Shown: positions 8,734-17,156, counted from the first letter of the stretch. The stretch is 64,000 bases of DNA from Plantibacter elymi (nom. nud.) (GCF_900177795.1 NZ_FXWJ01000003.1:558001-622000); one strand, 5' to 3'. The notes: generated by a model not told the origin, from the sequence alone. Made by a program: numbers and translations.

Positions 8734-9252
8734 TCACTCTCCGCCGGTGTCGAAGCCGCAGGTCTGGATGGTCCAGGCGATGAACGCCTGGTAGTCCGGG
8801 TCGGTCGCGGCGCTCTGCACGGCCTGCGACTCGGTGAACCTCGGGTCGAGCCCGACGTCGGAGACGAGGCTGTCGGCCGGGAACTCGGCGAGGATCGCGG
8901 CGGTCTCCTCAGCGGCGGTGGCGAAGACCTCGGCGCCGGCTGCGACCTCGGCGCTCACGTCGTCCGGCGGGAGGAGGTCGCGGATCGTCGTGACCTGCGC
9001 CTGCACGGCTTCGAGGTCCTCGCCGACGGTGCCCGACTTCGCGGTCGCCGCCGCGCGGTTGGCCGCGCAGAACGTCGTGTAGTCGGCGGGCCCGTCCGCG
9101 GCATCGGCGGTCGCCGTGGCTGTCGGGGTCGACGACGGCGCCGCGGAGTCGCGGTCCCCGCTGGACGGTGCAGAGCATCCCGCGAGGAGGCCGGCGACGA
9201 GGAGGCCGGAGCCCCAGACGAGGGCGAGTCGGCTGCGGTGCGGTGCGGTCAT
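8734..9252 (-). CDS. Hypothetical secreted lipoprotein
   Basis: 172 aa. Signal peptide MTAPHRSRLALVWGSGLLVA with lipobox LAGC, then a low-complexity Ser/Thr/Ala linker (SAAPSSTPTATATADA) and a compact helical domain with two cysteines (YTTFCAANRAAATAK near the start, WTIQTCGFDTGGE at the very end) that may form a disulfide. The chosen ATG (9250-9252) has a GGGGA stretch upstream. Proteins of this kind are common in Microbacteriaceae; no function is recognised. Confidence 0.68.
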   Translation of the reverse strand: MTAPHRSRLALVWGSGLLVAGLLAGCSAPSSGDRDSAAPSSTPTATATADAADGPADYTTFCAANRAAATAKSGTVGEDLEAVQAQVTTIRDLLPPDDVSAEVAAGAEVFATAAEETAAILAEFPADSLVSDVGLDPRFTESQAVQSAATDPDYQAFIAWTIQTCGFDTGGE

Positions 9253-9382
9253 GGACGAGGTCCCCTTCAACGATCTGCGAGTCGGCGCCACCCATGTTGC
9301 CGCACCTGTGGGCCGTCCGAAAGGTCCCCGGCGCAGGCGGACCCTCGGGCCCTGGCGCCGGGAGAGGCGTCAGACTGTATCC

Positions 9383-10375
9383 ATGAGCGCCAACGTGAAC
9401 CCACTCCCCGGCGATGAACCGGAGCCTCGACGGACCTCCGGCGTCCTGCTCGCGGTCGCCATCGGGCTCACGATCGTGTCGGTGATCGTCATGGTCGCCG
9501 GGTTCGGGGACTTCATCGCCGACCGGGCTGGGACGGGTGGGTCCAGAGCGTGGTTGTTCCTCGCGGTCGCGGCGACGCCCGCCGCATGGTGGCGGTTCGC
9601 TGTCGCACGCAGCGCCGAGCGCGAGTACCGGTCGAGGCAGGCCGCCCGGCAAGCGCAGTGGGTGCCTGGTGGGCCGATGCAGCCGCAGCAGACGTGGTCG
9701 GCGGCGGTTCAGGGCGGGCCGCCGACCAACACGCCGACCCTCGGCGTGGTTCGCACGCGTCGGCACCGCACCTGGGTGGCACCGCTCGTGACCATCCCCG
9801 TCATCATCGTCGCCGCGGTGCTCCTCATCGTCGCCCTGCGATCGGTGGACGCCCCCAGGGAGGCCATCCGTGCGGTCACGTTCACGATGATCGTCGGTGT
9901 CATCCTCACCCTCGGTGTCCTGGTCCTCGGGATCGTCCGGTTCTTCCGTGCCCCGCCGAAACCCCGGGTGACGCGCGCGCCCCGCGCACCCCGTCCGCCC
10001 CGGATGCAGGGGTTCTACGACGAGCTGTCCTCGGAGGACGCGAAGCGCCGGGGCCTCACCGCCGAGGAGTACGGCGTCTACAAGGGCGACGTGGGCAGTA
10101 TCGTCCAACCCGTCAATTCGGCGGGTGGTCTGTTGTTCATCGCGCTCCTCTTGACCGTGCTCAACGTGTTCATCCTCGTCCTCATCGGTGTCGGGATCGC
10201 CCAGGCCAACGGCCTCCTCGCGAGCAACCCGGACGACCACCCGCTCGGTCCGGTGGAGTGGTTCTTCCTCGGATTCGAGATGCTCTTCACCCCGATCGCG
10301 TGGCGGTACTACGTCGTCGAGCGGCGGGCCCAGAAGCTGCGGATCTCGCGCGGTCTTCCACCGACGCTGCGCTGA
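9383..10375 (+). CDS. Hypothetical multi-helix membrane protein
   Basis: 330 aa. Helices are visible at SGVLLAVAIGLTIVSVIVMVAGF, AWLFLAVAATPAAWWRFAVA, VAPLVTIPVIIVAAVLLIVAL, FTMIVGVILTLGVLVLGIV and LLFIALLLTVLNVFILVLIGVG. Between helices 4 and 5 is a basic Pro/Arg-rich loop (PPKPRVTRAPRAPRPPRM) and a soluble segment ELSSEDAKRRGLTAEEYGVYKGD. No family is recognised. The ATG at 9383 is used because it immediately precedes a short N-terminal tail and the first helix; a -10-like CAGACT lies 6 bases upstream. Confidence 0.65.
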   Translation: MSANVNPLPGDEPEPRRTSGVLLAVAIGLTIVSVIVMVAGFGDFIADRAGTGGSRAWLFLAVAATPAAWWRFAVARSAEREYRSRQAARQAQWVPGGPMQPQQTWSAAVQGGPPTNTPTLGVVRTRRHRTWVAPLVTIPVIIVAAVLLIVALRSVDAPREAIRAVTFTMIVGVILTLGVLVLGIVRFFRAPPKPRVTRAPRAPRPPRMQGFYDELSSEDAKRRGLTAEEYGVYKGDVGSIVQPVNSAGGLLFIALLLTVLNVFILVLIGVGIAQANGLLASNPDDHPLGPVEWFFLGFEMLFTPIAWRYYVVERRAQKLRISRGLPPTLR

Positions 10376-10391
10376 CCGACCTGCGCCGGTA

Positions 10392-10409
10392 ACGGCTCAG
10401 CGGCGCTCC
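10392..10409. repeat. 18-bp direct repeat, copy 1
   Basis: Identical 18-base copy of 11006-11023. The two copies flank the GNAT gene; copy 2 lies over the last codons and stop of the convergent gene ending at 11011. Confidence 0.6.
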
Positions 10410-10437
10410 AGAGCGTGATCTCGTATCGTTGATCGAC

Positions 10438-10992
10438 GTGAGTACCTCCCTTCCCACGACGTTCCCGCTATCCACCGACCGACTCGTCCTTCGCCTGCAC
10501 GAACCGTCGGACGTCTCCTGGTTGCTCACGGTCTACGGACGGCCGGACGTCGCCACCTATCTCCTCGACGAGCCGTGGACGGAGGAGGTCGCACGGACGA
10601 AGAGTGCCGAGCGGCTTCAGCGCACCGGCCTGGACAGCCCGGCGCGTGCGCTCGCACTCATCGTCGAGCATGAGGGTGCACCCGTGGGCGAGGTCCTGCT
10701 CTGGTACACCGACCATGAGCGGGGCGTCGCCGAGATCGGCTGGGTCCTCGACCCGGCGCACGGCGGCAAGGGGTTCGCGAGCGAGGCCGTCGGTGCGGTC
10801 CTGGACCTCGCGTTCAGCACGCCCGGGATGTACCGGGTCGCCGCTCAGCTGGATGGCCGGAACACGGCGTCGGCGCGGCTCGCGGAGCGGGTCGGCATGC
10901 GGCACGAGGCCCACCTCCGGCAGAACTGGTGGAGCAAGGGCGAGTGGACCGACACAGTCGTCTTCGGTCTGTTGGCGAGCGACTGCGGCTGA
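10438..10992 (+). CDS. GNAT-family N-acetyltransferase (RimJ/RimL-like)
   Basis: 184 aa from the GTG at 10438. It has the RimJ/RimL opening TDRLVLRLHEPSDVSWLLTVY, central strands VGEVLLWYTDHERGVAEIGWVL, the acetyl-CoA pyrophosphate loop HGGKGFASEAVGAVLDLAF (equivalent to Q/R-x-x-G-x-G/A) and the C-terminal NTASARLAERVGMRHEAHLRQ strand-helix typical of this group. It should acetylate an amine of a small molecule or protein. A TTG at 10429 is in frame but GTG is preferred because TATCGT (10424-10429) gives leaderless spacing. It is flanked by 18-bp direct repeats. Confidence 0.85.
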   Translation: MSTSLPTTFPLSTDRLVLRLHEPSDVSWLLTVYGRPDVATYLLDEPWTEEVARTKSAERLQRTGLDSPARALALIVEHEGAPVGEVLLWYTDHERGVAEIGWVLDPAHGGKGFASEAVGAVLDLAFSTPGMYRVAAQLDGRNTASARLAERVGMRHEAHLRQNWWSKGEWTDTVVFGLLASDCG

Positions 10993-11005
10993 GGCCGATG
11001 GCCTG

Positions 11006-11023
11006 ACGGCTCAGCGGCGCTCC
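11006..11023. repeat. 18-bp direct repeat, copy 2
   Basis: Identical 18-base copy of 10392-10409, covering the last codons (Glu-Arg-Arg-stop on the minus strand) of the suppressor-of-fused-domain gene. Confidence 0.6.
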
Positions 11024-11685
11024 GGGTCGATGGTCAGCAGCGGGTCGTCGGCCGCCAGACGCTCCAGTACCTCGTCCGTCGTCGACCGCTTCGCCTCCTC
11101 GACATCGGTGTCGGTCAGCGCGACGGCCTGCCAGAAGGCGACCCGGCCGTTCGGCGTCTCGATGGGCACGACCTTCGGGTCGGCGGTGACGGCGAGGGTG
11201 GTGAGCGCGCCGTCGGGATCATCGGTCACGCCGTCGGCGAGCCGGATCCGGTCCCCCAGCCACAGTTCCTGCGGCCCGCTGCGCACGTACTGCGCGAGGA
11301 CGATCAGCGCACGGTACGGCCACTGGGGCGGCGTCTCGTCCGCCGGAGACCGGCGCACGCGCATCGTGAGCTCGTACCCGAAGCCGCTGGTCGTCGGATC
11401 GTCGGAGTCCTTGCCCCACAGCTCGGTGAGCCCGTAGGTGACGTAGAACCAGTGGTCGGGGCCCGGCAATGCCGAACACCCCTGCAGAGCGGACCCGAAG
11501 TGCAGTCCCGGCGAGTAGGCGACATGGAACTCGCGGGCACCCGGGTAGTGCTGCGACACCGCCTGCGTGACGGCGTCCCATCCACGCTCATCGAGGTCGT
11601 CGAGGTCTTCAGCCTTGGCGGGCTCCGGCTCGCTCGCGGCGGGTGACATCGGTGGCTGCTGGGATTTGCGTCGGAAGAAGCCCAT
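11011..11685 (-). CDS. Suppressor of fused (SUFU) domain protein
   Basis: 224 aa. After a basic, low-complexity N-terminus (MGFFRRKSQQPPMSPAAS), the SUFU-like domain starts at GWDAVTQAVSQHYPG and shows the family features: HFGSALQGCSALPGPDHWFYVTYGLTELW, GFGYELTMRVRR and QWPYRALIVLAQYVRSG. In bacteria this domain often occurs in polymorphic-toxin immunity proteins, but here no toxin gene is adjacent, so the role is open. The ATG at 11683-11685 is preceded by TACACT with a 6-base gap, indicating a leaderless transcript. Confidence 0.8.
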   Translation of the reverse strand: MGFFRRKSQQPPMSPAASEPEPAKAEDLDDLDERGWDAVTQAVSQHYPGAREFHVAYSPGLHFGSALQGCSALPGPDHWFYVTYGLTELWGKDSDDPTTSGFGYELTMRVRRSPADETPPQWPYRALIVLAQYVRSGPQELWLGDRIRLADGVTDDPDGALTTLAVTADPKVVPIETPNGRVAFWQAVALTDTDVEEAKRSTTDEVLERLAADDPLLTIDPERR

Positions 11686-11691
11686 GCGACG

Positions 11692-11697
11692 AGTGTA
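11692..11697 (-). promoter_or_regulatory. Leaderless -10 box for the SUFU-domain gene
   Basis: TACACT on the minus strand ends 6 bases before the ATG at 11685, with no Shine-Dalgarno site in between. Confidence 0.5.
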
Positions 11698-11852
11698 GAC
11701 ATCGGTCGTCGACGGACGGCCGGCGGTCATCGACCGTTCCCGCGGCTGTCTTGCCGTGAGCGTGCGAGCGATACCCATCGAGCCTCGACGGCCAAGGCTG
11801 CGGGAGGACTAGAGTGCTGGCGAAACGGTAGGCGCGACGATGCGGAGGACCG

Positions 11853-12860
11853 ATGAATTCCGAGACCTTCGTGCTGCTCGCCGTATCCGTGCTGGTCGCC
11901 GGGTCGTGCGCCCTGTTGTTCGTCGTCGACAGCCGTCGGTCGCTCTCCGGGCGGTACATCAACCTCTGGCTCACCGCCTCGATGCTCGCCGTCCTGTGCA
12001 CCGCTTCCTACCTCGCCGCGACGGGGCTGGGGCATCCGCCCCTGGTCGTGGCGTTGGGGAACGGCGCCATGGTCGGCGCTGTCGGATTCGTCTGGCTGGG
12101 CTGCCAGGCGTTCAACGGCCGACGGATCCGGTTCTGGCTGGTCGTCACGGTGGTGCTGATCGTCATGATCCTGACGTTCCTGCCCGAGTCCCGAGGTCCG
12201 AACTGGGCGGGGGTCGTCCCGAAACTGCTGAGCCTGAGCCTCTTCGCCGTGCTGACCGCTGTCGAATCGCGGAGGGGTCTCTTCGGGTCGTTCCGAGTGA
12301 GCTGGGCGATGACCATCGTGCACGCACTTCACGGGTCCTACAGCGGTGCGCGGGCCGTCATCTTCGGTCTCCAGGGTCCCCGTGGCGGTGTGTTCGAGCG
12401 GTATTTCAACACCGAGATCACGACGGTGATCAACCTGGTGTTCGTCGTCGTCACCACGTTGGTCCTGGTGTTCCTGCGAATCGAAGAGCTCTCCAGCCGG
12501 CGGGCGAGCGGAGGACCCGGTTGCTTCACGACGGTCCGTCGGCTCTGGGCACTCCATCGTGACCACCCGGGTTCCGTGGTCCACTCCATCGAGATCGTCG
12601 ATCTGACCGTGGTCAAAGACGCCTACGGCGTGGCGCACGCGAACGATCTCGTGAGTCGGCTGATCGACAGTGTCGTCCAGTCGAGTCCGGGTGCCCAAGC
12701 CGTTGCCAGCACCCGCCGAGGCACCGTCCTGCTCCTGCTGCCTGACGGACACGGCAGCGTGGAGGCGAAGGTCGACGCCGCGATCGAGGACGCCTACTGG
12801 AAGCAGTCGGTTGCGCTTGTCGACGGGTACGCGAGCACCCTGCGGATCACGACGCTCTGA
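11853..12860 (+). CDS. Membrane protein with degenerate GGDEF-like C-terminal domain
   Basis: 335 aa. The N-terminal 215 residues hold six or seven hydrophobic helices (ETFVLLAVSVLVAGSCALLFVV first, TTVINLVFVVVTTLVLVFLRI last). The C-terminal 120 residues resemble a diguanylate-cyclase fold: SIEIVDLTVVKDAYGVAHANDLVSRLID matches the DIDHFKxINDxYGHxxGD region in spacing, and STRRGTVLLLLP stands where RxGGDEFxxLLP would be. The GGDEF signature and the metal Asp pattern are lost, so it should be catalytically dead and may act as a sensor or GTP-binding relay. The ATG follows GCGGAGG. This assignment is from pattern only. Confidence 0.6.
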   Translation: MNSETFVLLAVSVLVAGSCALLFVVDSRRSLSGRYINLWLTASMLAVLCTASYLAATGLGHPPLVVALGNGAMVGAVGFVWLGCQAFNGRRIRFWLVVTVVLIVMILTFLPESRGPNWAGVVPKLLSLSLFAVLTAVESRRGLFGSFRVSWAMTIVHALHGSYSGARAVIFGLQGPRGGVFERYFNTEITTVINLVFVVVTTLVLVFLRIEELSSRRASGGPGCFTTVRRLWALHRDHPGSVVHSIEIVDLTVVKDAYGVAHANDLVSRLIDSVVQSSPGAQAVASTRRGTVLLLLPDGHGSVEAKVDAAIEDAYWKQSVALVDGYASTLRITTL

Positions 12861-12867
12861 GCGGCAC

Positions 12868-12894
12868 CGCCGCAGTCGACCAGACGGGATCAGC
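12868..12894. repeat. 27-bp imperfect direct repeat, copy 1
   Basis: Matches 16388-16414 at 25 of 27 positions. It lies 7 bases after the stop of the membrane-protein gene; the two copies bracket the aldo/keto reductase - XRE - MFS block. Confidence 0.55.
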
Positions 12895-12933
12895 TGATGC
12901 CCCCCCCTCCCCGGCGCCCGGGCCGAGCGGCGC

Positions 12934-13902
12934 TCACCACCAGAAGGGCGCTTGCGTCACGTACGGGGATTCGAGCCTGGCGACCTCGTCGTCCGTCAGC
13001 TGCACGTCCAGCGCGGCGGCGGCATCAGTGAGGTGTGCCGGTTTGGTGGCGCCGATGATGGGAGCTGCGACCGTCGGGTTCCGCAAGACCCAGGCCAGTG
13101 CGACCTGCGCCATCGGGATGCCTCGCTCGACCGCGATCTCCTCGACGGCGTCGATGATCGGGCCGTCGGCGTCCGTGTCGAACGCCTTCGCCACCTCGTC
13201 GACGTTCGAGCGGTCCGTGGCTGCGCCGCGCGGCCGCGCCAGTCGTCCTTTACCGTTCGGCGAGTACGGCGTGAGGCCGACGCCGGTGTCCGCACACATC
13301 GGGATCATCTCCCGTTCCTCTTCGCGTTTCAGCAGGTTGTACTGGTTCTCCATCGCGACGAAGGGCGTCAGCCCGCCCACCGCTGCGGCCGTCTGCAGCT
13401 TCGCGAACTGCCAGGCGCACATGGAGGAGGCACCGAGGTAGCGCACCTTCCCCGCCCGGACGATGTCGTCGAGCGCCTGCATCGTCTCCTCGACCGGCGT
13501 CTCCTCGTCGAAACGGTGGACGTAGTACACGTCGATGTGGTCGGTCCCGAGTCGTCGCAACGACGCGTCGACCTGTTCGAGGATGGCCGTTCGGGAGAGT
13601 CCCGATCCCCCGGGCCCGTCATGCATCCTCCCCGAGACCTTCGTCGCGAGGACGATGTCCTCACGGCGGCTGAACCGCGTGATCGCGCGTCCGACGTACT
13701 CCTCGCCGCTGCCCTGTTGGTAGACGTTCGCGGTGTCCCAGAACGTGAACCCCAGCTCGACCGCCTGTCGGAAGAACGGCGCGGACGCCGCTTCGTCCAG
13801 GGTCCAACGGTGGAGTCCGCGGTTCGGATCGCCGTAGGTCATGCAGCCGAGTGCGAGGCGGCTGACGCGGAGCCCGGTCGCTCCGAGGCGGGTGTACTCC
13901 AT
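12934..13902 (-). CDS. Aldo/keto reductase
   Basis: 322 aa NAD(P)H-dependent oxidoreductase with the AKR TIM-barrel. The family features are clear: LGCMTYGD near the start, the catalytic Asp and Tyr in FWDTANVYQQGSGEEYVG (D and Y), the Lys in DIVLATKVSG, His in DVYYVHRFD, and the C-terminal cofactor loop AAPIIGATKPAHLTDA. It is closest in pattern to AKR11/YhdN-like enzymes acting on aldehydes. The ATG at 13902 has an AGGAG site. The XRE regulator gene lies immediately upstream (17 bases) in the same direction, so the two form an operon under that regulator's promoter. Confidence 0.9.
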   Translation of the reverse strand: MEYTRLGATGLRVSRLALGCMTYGDPNRGLHRWTLDEAASAPFFRQAVELGFTFWDTANVYQQGSGEEYVGRAITRFSRREDIVLATKVSGRMHDGPGGSGLSRTAILEQVDASLRRLGTDHIDVYYVHRFDEETPVEETMQALDDIVRAGKVRYLGASSMCAWQFAKLQTAAAVGGLTPFVAMENQYNLLKREEEREMIPMCADTGVGLTPYSPNGKGRLARPRGAATDRSNVDEVAKAFDTDADGPIIDAVEEIAVERGIPMAQVALAWVLRNPTVAAPIIGATKPAHLTDAAAALDVQLTDDEVARLESPYVTQAPFWW

Positions 13903-13919
13903 GCTTGGTGCTCCTTGGG

Positions 13920-14789
13920 TCAGTGGTGGGGCGAGGCGTGTTCGGAGGTGGCCGCCCAGCTGGCGAGGAGTTTGAGTGACTCCTCGCTCGGCGAGCCGGG
14001 TTCGGCGCTGTAGATCAGGAAGTTCAGGCCGGGCTGGTCCATCGGCTCCATCGCCTCGTAGATCATGCGGAGCTCGCCGACGACCGGGTGATGGAACACC
14101 TTCTCGCCGGACGTGTGATGGCGGACGTTGTGCGCGCCCCAACGGACGCGGAACTCCTCGCTGCGCGTGGACAACTCACCCACCAGGTCCTGCAGTGCCC
14201 GGTCGTGCGGGTTGCGCCCCGCCTCGGTGCGAAGGATCGCGACGTTGATATCGGCCGAGGTCGACCAGCTCGGATAGAACGCCTCCGCGAGGTCGCGGTG
14301 CAGGAACACGAACCGAGCCAGGTTCACCGGGCGCTCGGGGAGCGCGTAGAGGTCGGCGTACAGCGCGCGGAAGAGCGCGTTCTCGGCGAGGACGTCCATC
14401 CGGCCGTTCCGGACGAACGCCGGGCCCGCGGTGATGGAGTCGAGGGCGAGCTGCATACCGGGCCGCACGCCGGCCGGCGCAGACCGTCGGCGGGCCCGGA
14501 TCGGCGATTCGTTCGCCGCCCGAGCGAGGTCCATGAGGTGGGAGCGCTCCGCGTCGTCCAACCGCAGTGCGGTGCCGATCGCGTCGAGGACCGCCTCCGA
14601 CACCCCCGAGAGGTTCCCGCGCTCGAGACGCGAATAGTACTCGACGCTCACCCCGGCGAGCATGGCGACCTCGGTGCGACGCAGCCCCGGCACGCGTCGG
14701 TTCGTTCCGCCAGGCAGCTCCACCTGCTCGGGCGTGAGTCGGTCCCGACGGGTCGTCAGGAACTCGCGCACCTCGTCTCGATTGTCCAT
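13920..14789 (-). CDS. XRE-family regulator with MmyB-like ligand domain
   Basis: 289 aa. The helix-turn-helix region reads VPGLRRTEVAMLAGVSVEYYSRLERGN (about residues 30-56). The C-terminal two thirds (ARRRSAPAGVRPG onwards, with DVLAENALFRALYADLYALP and ARFVFLHRDLAEAFYPSW) match the MmyB-like PAS-related domain common in actinobacteria. Such regulators usually repress the reductase or transporter next to them. The ATG at 14787-14789 is preceded by TATCGT with a 7-base gap, so it is probably leaderless; a longer frame upstream codes for non-homologous sequence. Divergent from the MFS exporter gene and upstream of the aldo/keto reductase. Confidence 0.87.
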   Translation of the reverse strand: MDNRDEVREFLTTRRDRLTPEQVELPGGTNRRVPGLRRTEVAMLAGVSVEYYSRLERGNLSGVSEAVLDAIGTALRLDDAERSHLMDLARAANESPIRARRRSAPAGVRPGMQLALDSITAGPAFVRNGRMDVLAENALFRALYADLYALPERPVNLARFVFLHRDLAEAFYPSWSTSADINVAILRTEAGRNPHDRALQDLVGELSTRSEEFRVRWGAHNVRHHTSGEKVFHHPVVGELRMIYEAMEPMDQPGLNFLIYSAEPGSPSEESLKLLASWAATSEHASPHH

Positions 14790-14796
14790 GCCGACA

Positions 14797-14802
14797 ACGA
14801 TA
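14797..14802 (-). promoter_or_regulatory. Leaderless -10 box for the XRE regulator
   Basis: TATCGT on the minus strand ends 7 bases before the ATG at 14789; there is no ribosome site between. Confidence 0.5.
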
Positions 14803-14962
14803 TGACGCGGCCTCGGGGGCTGGGGTGTTCCTGCAGGACACCCATCCCCGCCCTCGTGGAGGCCGTCCGGGCAGGCAGGCAGCGTCTCCCGTGCTCGGGC
14901 CGCCCTGAGACGTGCCCTGGCGGAGTATCCCTGCTTCGTCGCCGGTGGTGTGTGATCGAGGG

Positions 14963-16387
14963 ATGCAGATCGACCATGGGAACGCGGCAGCACACCGGGT
15001 GTCATCACCGACCTCGGACGACGGCCTCGACGACCGCGAAGACCGGAAGCCGCGACAACGCCTGACGCTGCTCTTGGCTGCGCTCGGGTTCTTCCTGATC
15101 ACCCTCGACATCCTCATCGTCACCATCGCGCTCACCAGCATCGCGCGAGACCTCGGCGGAACGACGGCATCGCTGCAGTGGGTGATCGACGCCTACACCG
15201 TGCTGTTCGCGGCCCTCCTGCTCCTCGCCGGCAACCTCTCGGAGCGGTTCGGCGCGAAGCGGGCGTTCGGCGTCGGCGTCGCCGCCTTCCTCGTCACGTC
15301 GATCGCGTGTGCGGTGGCCCCGTCGATCGGTGTGCTCATCGCCGCTCGAGCCTTGCAGGGCGCCGGTGCGGCGTTGATGCTGCCGGCGTCCATGGCGCTC
15401 ATCCGTGAGGCGTTCCCCGGTGGTCGCGAGCGCGCTCGCGCGCTGGGCGTCTGGGCGGTCGGCGGCGCGGTCGCCACCGCGCTCGGGCCGGTCCTCGGCG
15501 GCGCGTTGACGACCATCGACTGGCGACTGGTGTTCGCGATCAACCTGCCCGTCTGCATCATGATGCTCCTGCTGCTCCGGACGGTCGCGTCGTCCCCTTC
15601 ACGGCCCGAGCCGTTCGACTGGGCCGGACAGTTCGTCTGGCTCATCGCATCGACGGCGCTGGTGTTCGGACTCATCGAGGGCGGGTCGGACGGGTTCGGC
15701 AGTCCCGTCGTGGTCGCAAGCCTCGGCGTCGCGCTGGTCGGCATTGTTGGCTTCCTCGTCATCCAGGCCAGGGGCGCGCACCCGATGATGCCGTTGGATC
15801 TGTTCCGATCGAGCGGCATGCGCATCGCCCTCGCCGTCGGCTTCGCGTTCATGATGAGCAACTTCGGGACGGTGTTCGTCCTGAGTCTGTTCCTACAGCA
15901 GCAGCTCCAGCTGCCGCCGCTGCTCGCGGGCCTGGTGTTCCTCCCGTCGGCCCTCTTCGCCGTCGTCGGCAACATCGTCAGTGGCACCATCGCCAACCGG
16001 TTCGGGGTGCGCGTCCCGATCGTGGCGGGGTTGCTCCTCATGGTGGTCGGCCTCGTCGGCACCGTCGCCACCGCGCACCTGGGGTCGCCGATCTGGGTGG
16101 GTGTCTTCGCATGCTTCACCGCCGCGGGAGGCTCCGTGGCGATGCCGCCGGTGACCTCCGTGGTCCTCGCCAGCGTTCCGGCGTCGCGCGCCGGCACCGC
16201 GAGTGCGGTCTTCAACACCTTCCGCCAACTCGGCGGTGCGGTCGCCATCGCGGTCTTCGGGGCGCTCCTCACCGGCTCGAGGGGCTTCATCGCCGGGCTG
16301 CAACTCAGCCTCGTCATCGCCGCGGGGCTCATCCTCCTCACCGCGATCGCGAGCGTGTTCATCAGGCCGGCGGACGGGTCGTCATGA
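14963..16387 (+). CDS. MFS drug-resistance-type exporter (DHA2, EmrB/QacA-like)
   Basis: 474 aa, about 14 membrane helices. Helix 1 carries FFLITLDILIVTIALTSIARDL (motif D1), the loop 2-3 motif is GNLSERFGAKRAFGVGVA, and motif C in helix 5 is GAVATALGPVLGGALT, the antiporter signature. The chosen ATG 14963 is preceded by a GAGGG stretch; an earlier ATG at 14912 adds residues without homology. It is divergent from the MmyB-type XRE regulator and probably controlled by it. The substrate is likely a lipophilic or cationic toxic compound, but this is family-level inference. Confidence 0.87.
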   Translation: MQIDHGNAAAHRVSSPTSDDGLDDREDRKPRQRLTLLLAALGFFLITLDILIVTIALTSIARDLGGTTASLQWVIDAYTVLFAALLLLAGNLSERFGAKRAFGVGVAAFLVTSIACAVAPSIGVLIAARALQGAGAALMLPASMALIREAFPGGRERARALGVWAVGGAVATALGPVLGGALTTIDWRLVFAINLPVCIMMLLLLRTVASSPSRPEPFDWAGQFVWLIASTALVFGLIEGGSDGFGSPVVVASLGVALVGIVGFLVIQARGAHPMMPLDLFRSSGMRIALAVGFAFMMSNFGTVFVLSLFLQQQLQLPPLLAGLVFLPSALFAVVGNIVSGTIANRFGVRVPIVAGLLLMVVGLVGTVATAHLGSPIWVGVFACFTAAGGSVAMPPVTSVVLASVPASRAGTASAVFNTFRQLGGAVAIAVFGALLTGSRGFIAGLQLSLVIAAGLILLTAIASVFIRPADGSS

Positions 16388-16414
16388 CGCCGCAGTCGAC
16401 CTGACGGGTTCAGT
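16388..16414. repeat. 27-bp imperfect direct repeat, copy 2
   Basis: Matches 12868-12894 at 25 of 27 positions. It begins directly after the MFS stop codon and covers the stop of the convergent gene ending at 16410. Confidence 0.55.
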
Positions 16415-16916
16415 CAGTGTCGTCATCGATGCCCGGCGTGCGGCCGGGGTCGATGCCCAGCCGCTCCTCGGCCCGCTCCACGTCGGCGAACCGCTGCCCT
16501 TCGACGACGAGCAGCACCTTCTTGGGCACCGTCTTGAGCCAGATCCTGCCGCCGTTCGCCAGTTCCCAGTGAGGGTCTCCGCCCTGGGATCCGGCGGGCT
16601 GACCAAGGTGCCCCCTCAGCGCCGACTGCAGCGCCTGAGCGGCACTCCGCAGCGCGCCGGGGTCGTCGCTCTTGTCGGAGACAGCGATCACGACCTGGGC
16701 GATCGCTTCAGCTGCGACGAGCGAACGAACGGTCGGCAGGTTCACCGGATACCCGGAACGGTGTTGGACACCGCTCGACGTCTCCAGTTTGAGCTGCCAC
16801 CCGAGACGCTCCGCGAGTGCCGTGAAGTCGTCGCGACCGAGCGGCCACGACACCGACGTGAAGGCTTCGCAGACTGCATCGATCTGTGCGTCCGTAGCTC
16901 TGGCGAGTGCATCCAT
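16410..16916 (-). CDS. Hypothetical soluble protein, DUF6301-like
   Basis: 168 aa acidic protein without signal peptide or membrane helix. It opens with MDALARATDAQIDAVCEAF, has WPLGRDDFTALAERLGW near residue 25, and ends in an Asp-rich tail (GIDDDTD). The W-x-L-x-xDD-x-x-x-L-x-x-x-LGW region resembles DUF6301 proteins, often found as immunity-like genes near secreted toxins, but this is weak. TAGGAT lies 6 bases before the ATG, so it appears leaderless. It is convergent to the MFS exporter and separated by 240 bases from the lipoprotein gene at 17157. Confidence 0.55.
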   Translation of the reverse strand: MDALARATDAQIDAVCEAFTSVSWPLGRDDFTALAERLGWQLKLETSSGVQHRSGYPVNLPTVRSLVAAEAIAQVVIAVSDKSDDPGALRSAAQALQSALRGHLGQPAGSQGGDPHWELANGGRIWLKTVPKKVLLVVEGQRFADVERAEERLGIDPGRTPGIDDDTD

Positions 16917-16922
16917 CCGGTC

Positions 16923-16928
16923 ATCCTA
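16923..16928 (-). promoter_or_regulatory. Leaderless -10 box for the DUF6301-like gene
   Basis: TAGGAT on the minus strand ends 6 bases before the ATG at 16916. Confidence 0.5.
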
Positions 16929-17144
16929 CGGCTGACTCCGCACCGGCTTCGGCGGCGGACGAGGAGCCTCCCGAAAACCAGAACAGCCACTGACCTGGGT
17001 GTTCCAGGGCAACAGCCGGGTGAAGCTGATGGAGCCGCCCAAGGGAGATGACGCTCGGACGAGCACGAGGTCATCGCTGGATGTGCGAACGGTCGGGTCG
17101 GTGGATGGGGAGCGGTCCCCATATGCCCGGCCGTGCGGGATCAC

Positions 17145-17150
17145 TAGCGT
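17145..17150 (+). promoter_or_regulatory. Leaderless -10 box for the 17157 lipoprotein gene
   Basis: TAGCGT ends 6 bases before the ATG at 17157; no Shine-Dalgarno site is present. Confidence 0.5.
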
Positions 17151-17156
17151 GTGGAC

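Noticed and set aside
12900-12912. C-run after the GGDEF-like gene as a terminator
   Set aside because: A run of C without a paired hairpin does not form a terminator.
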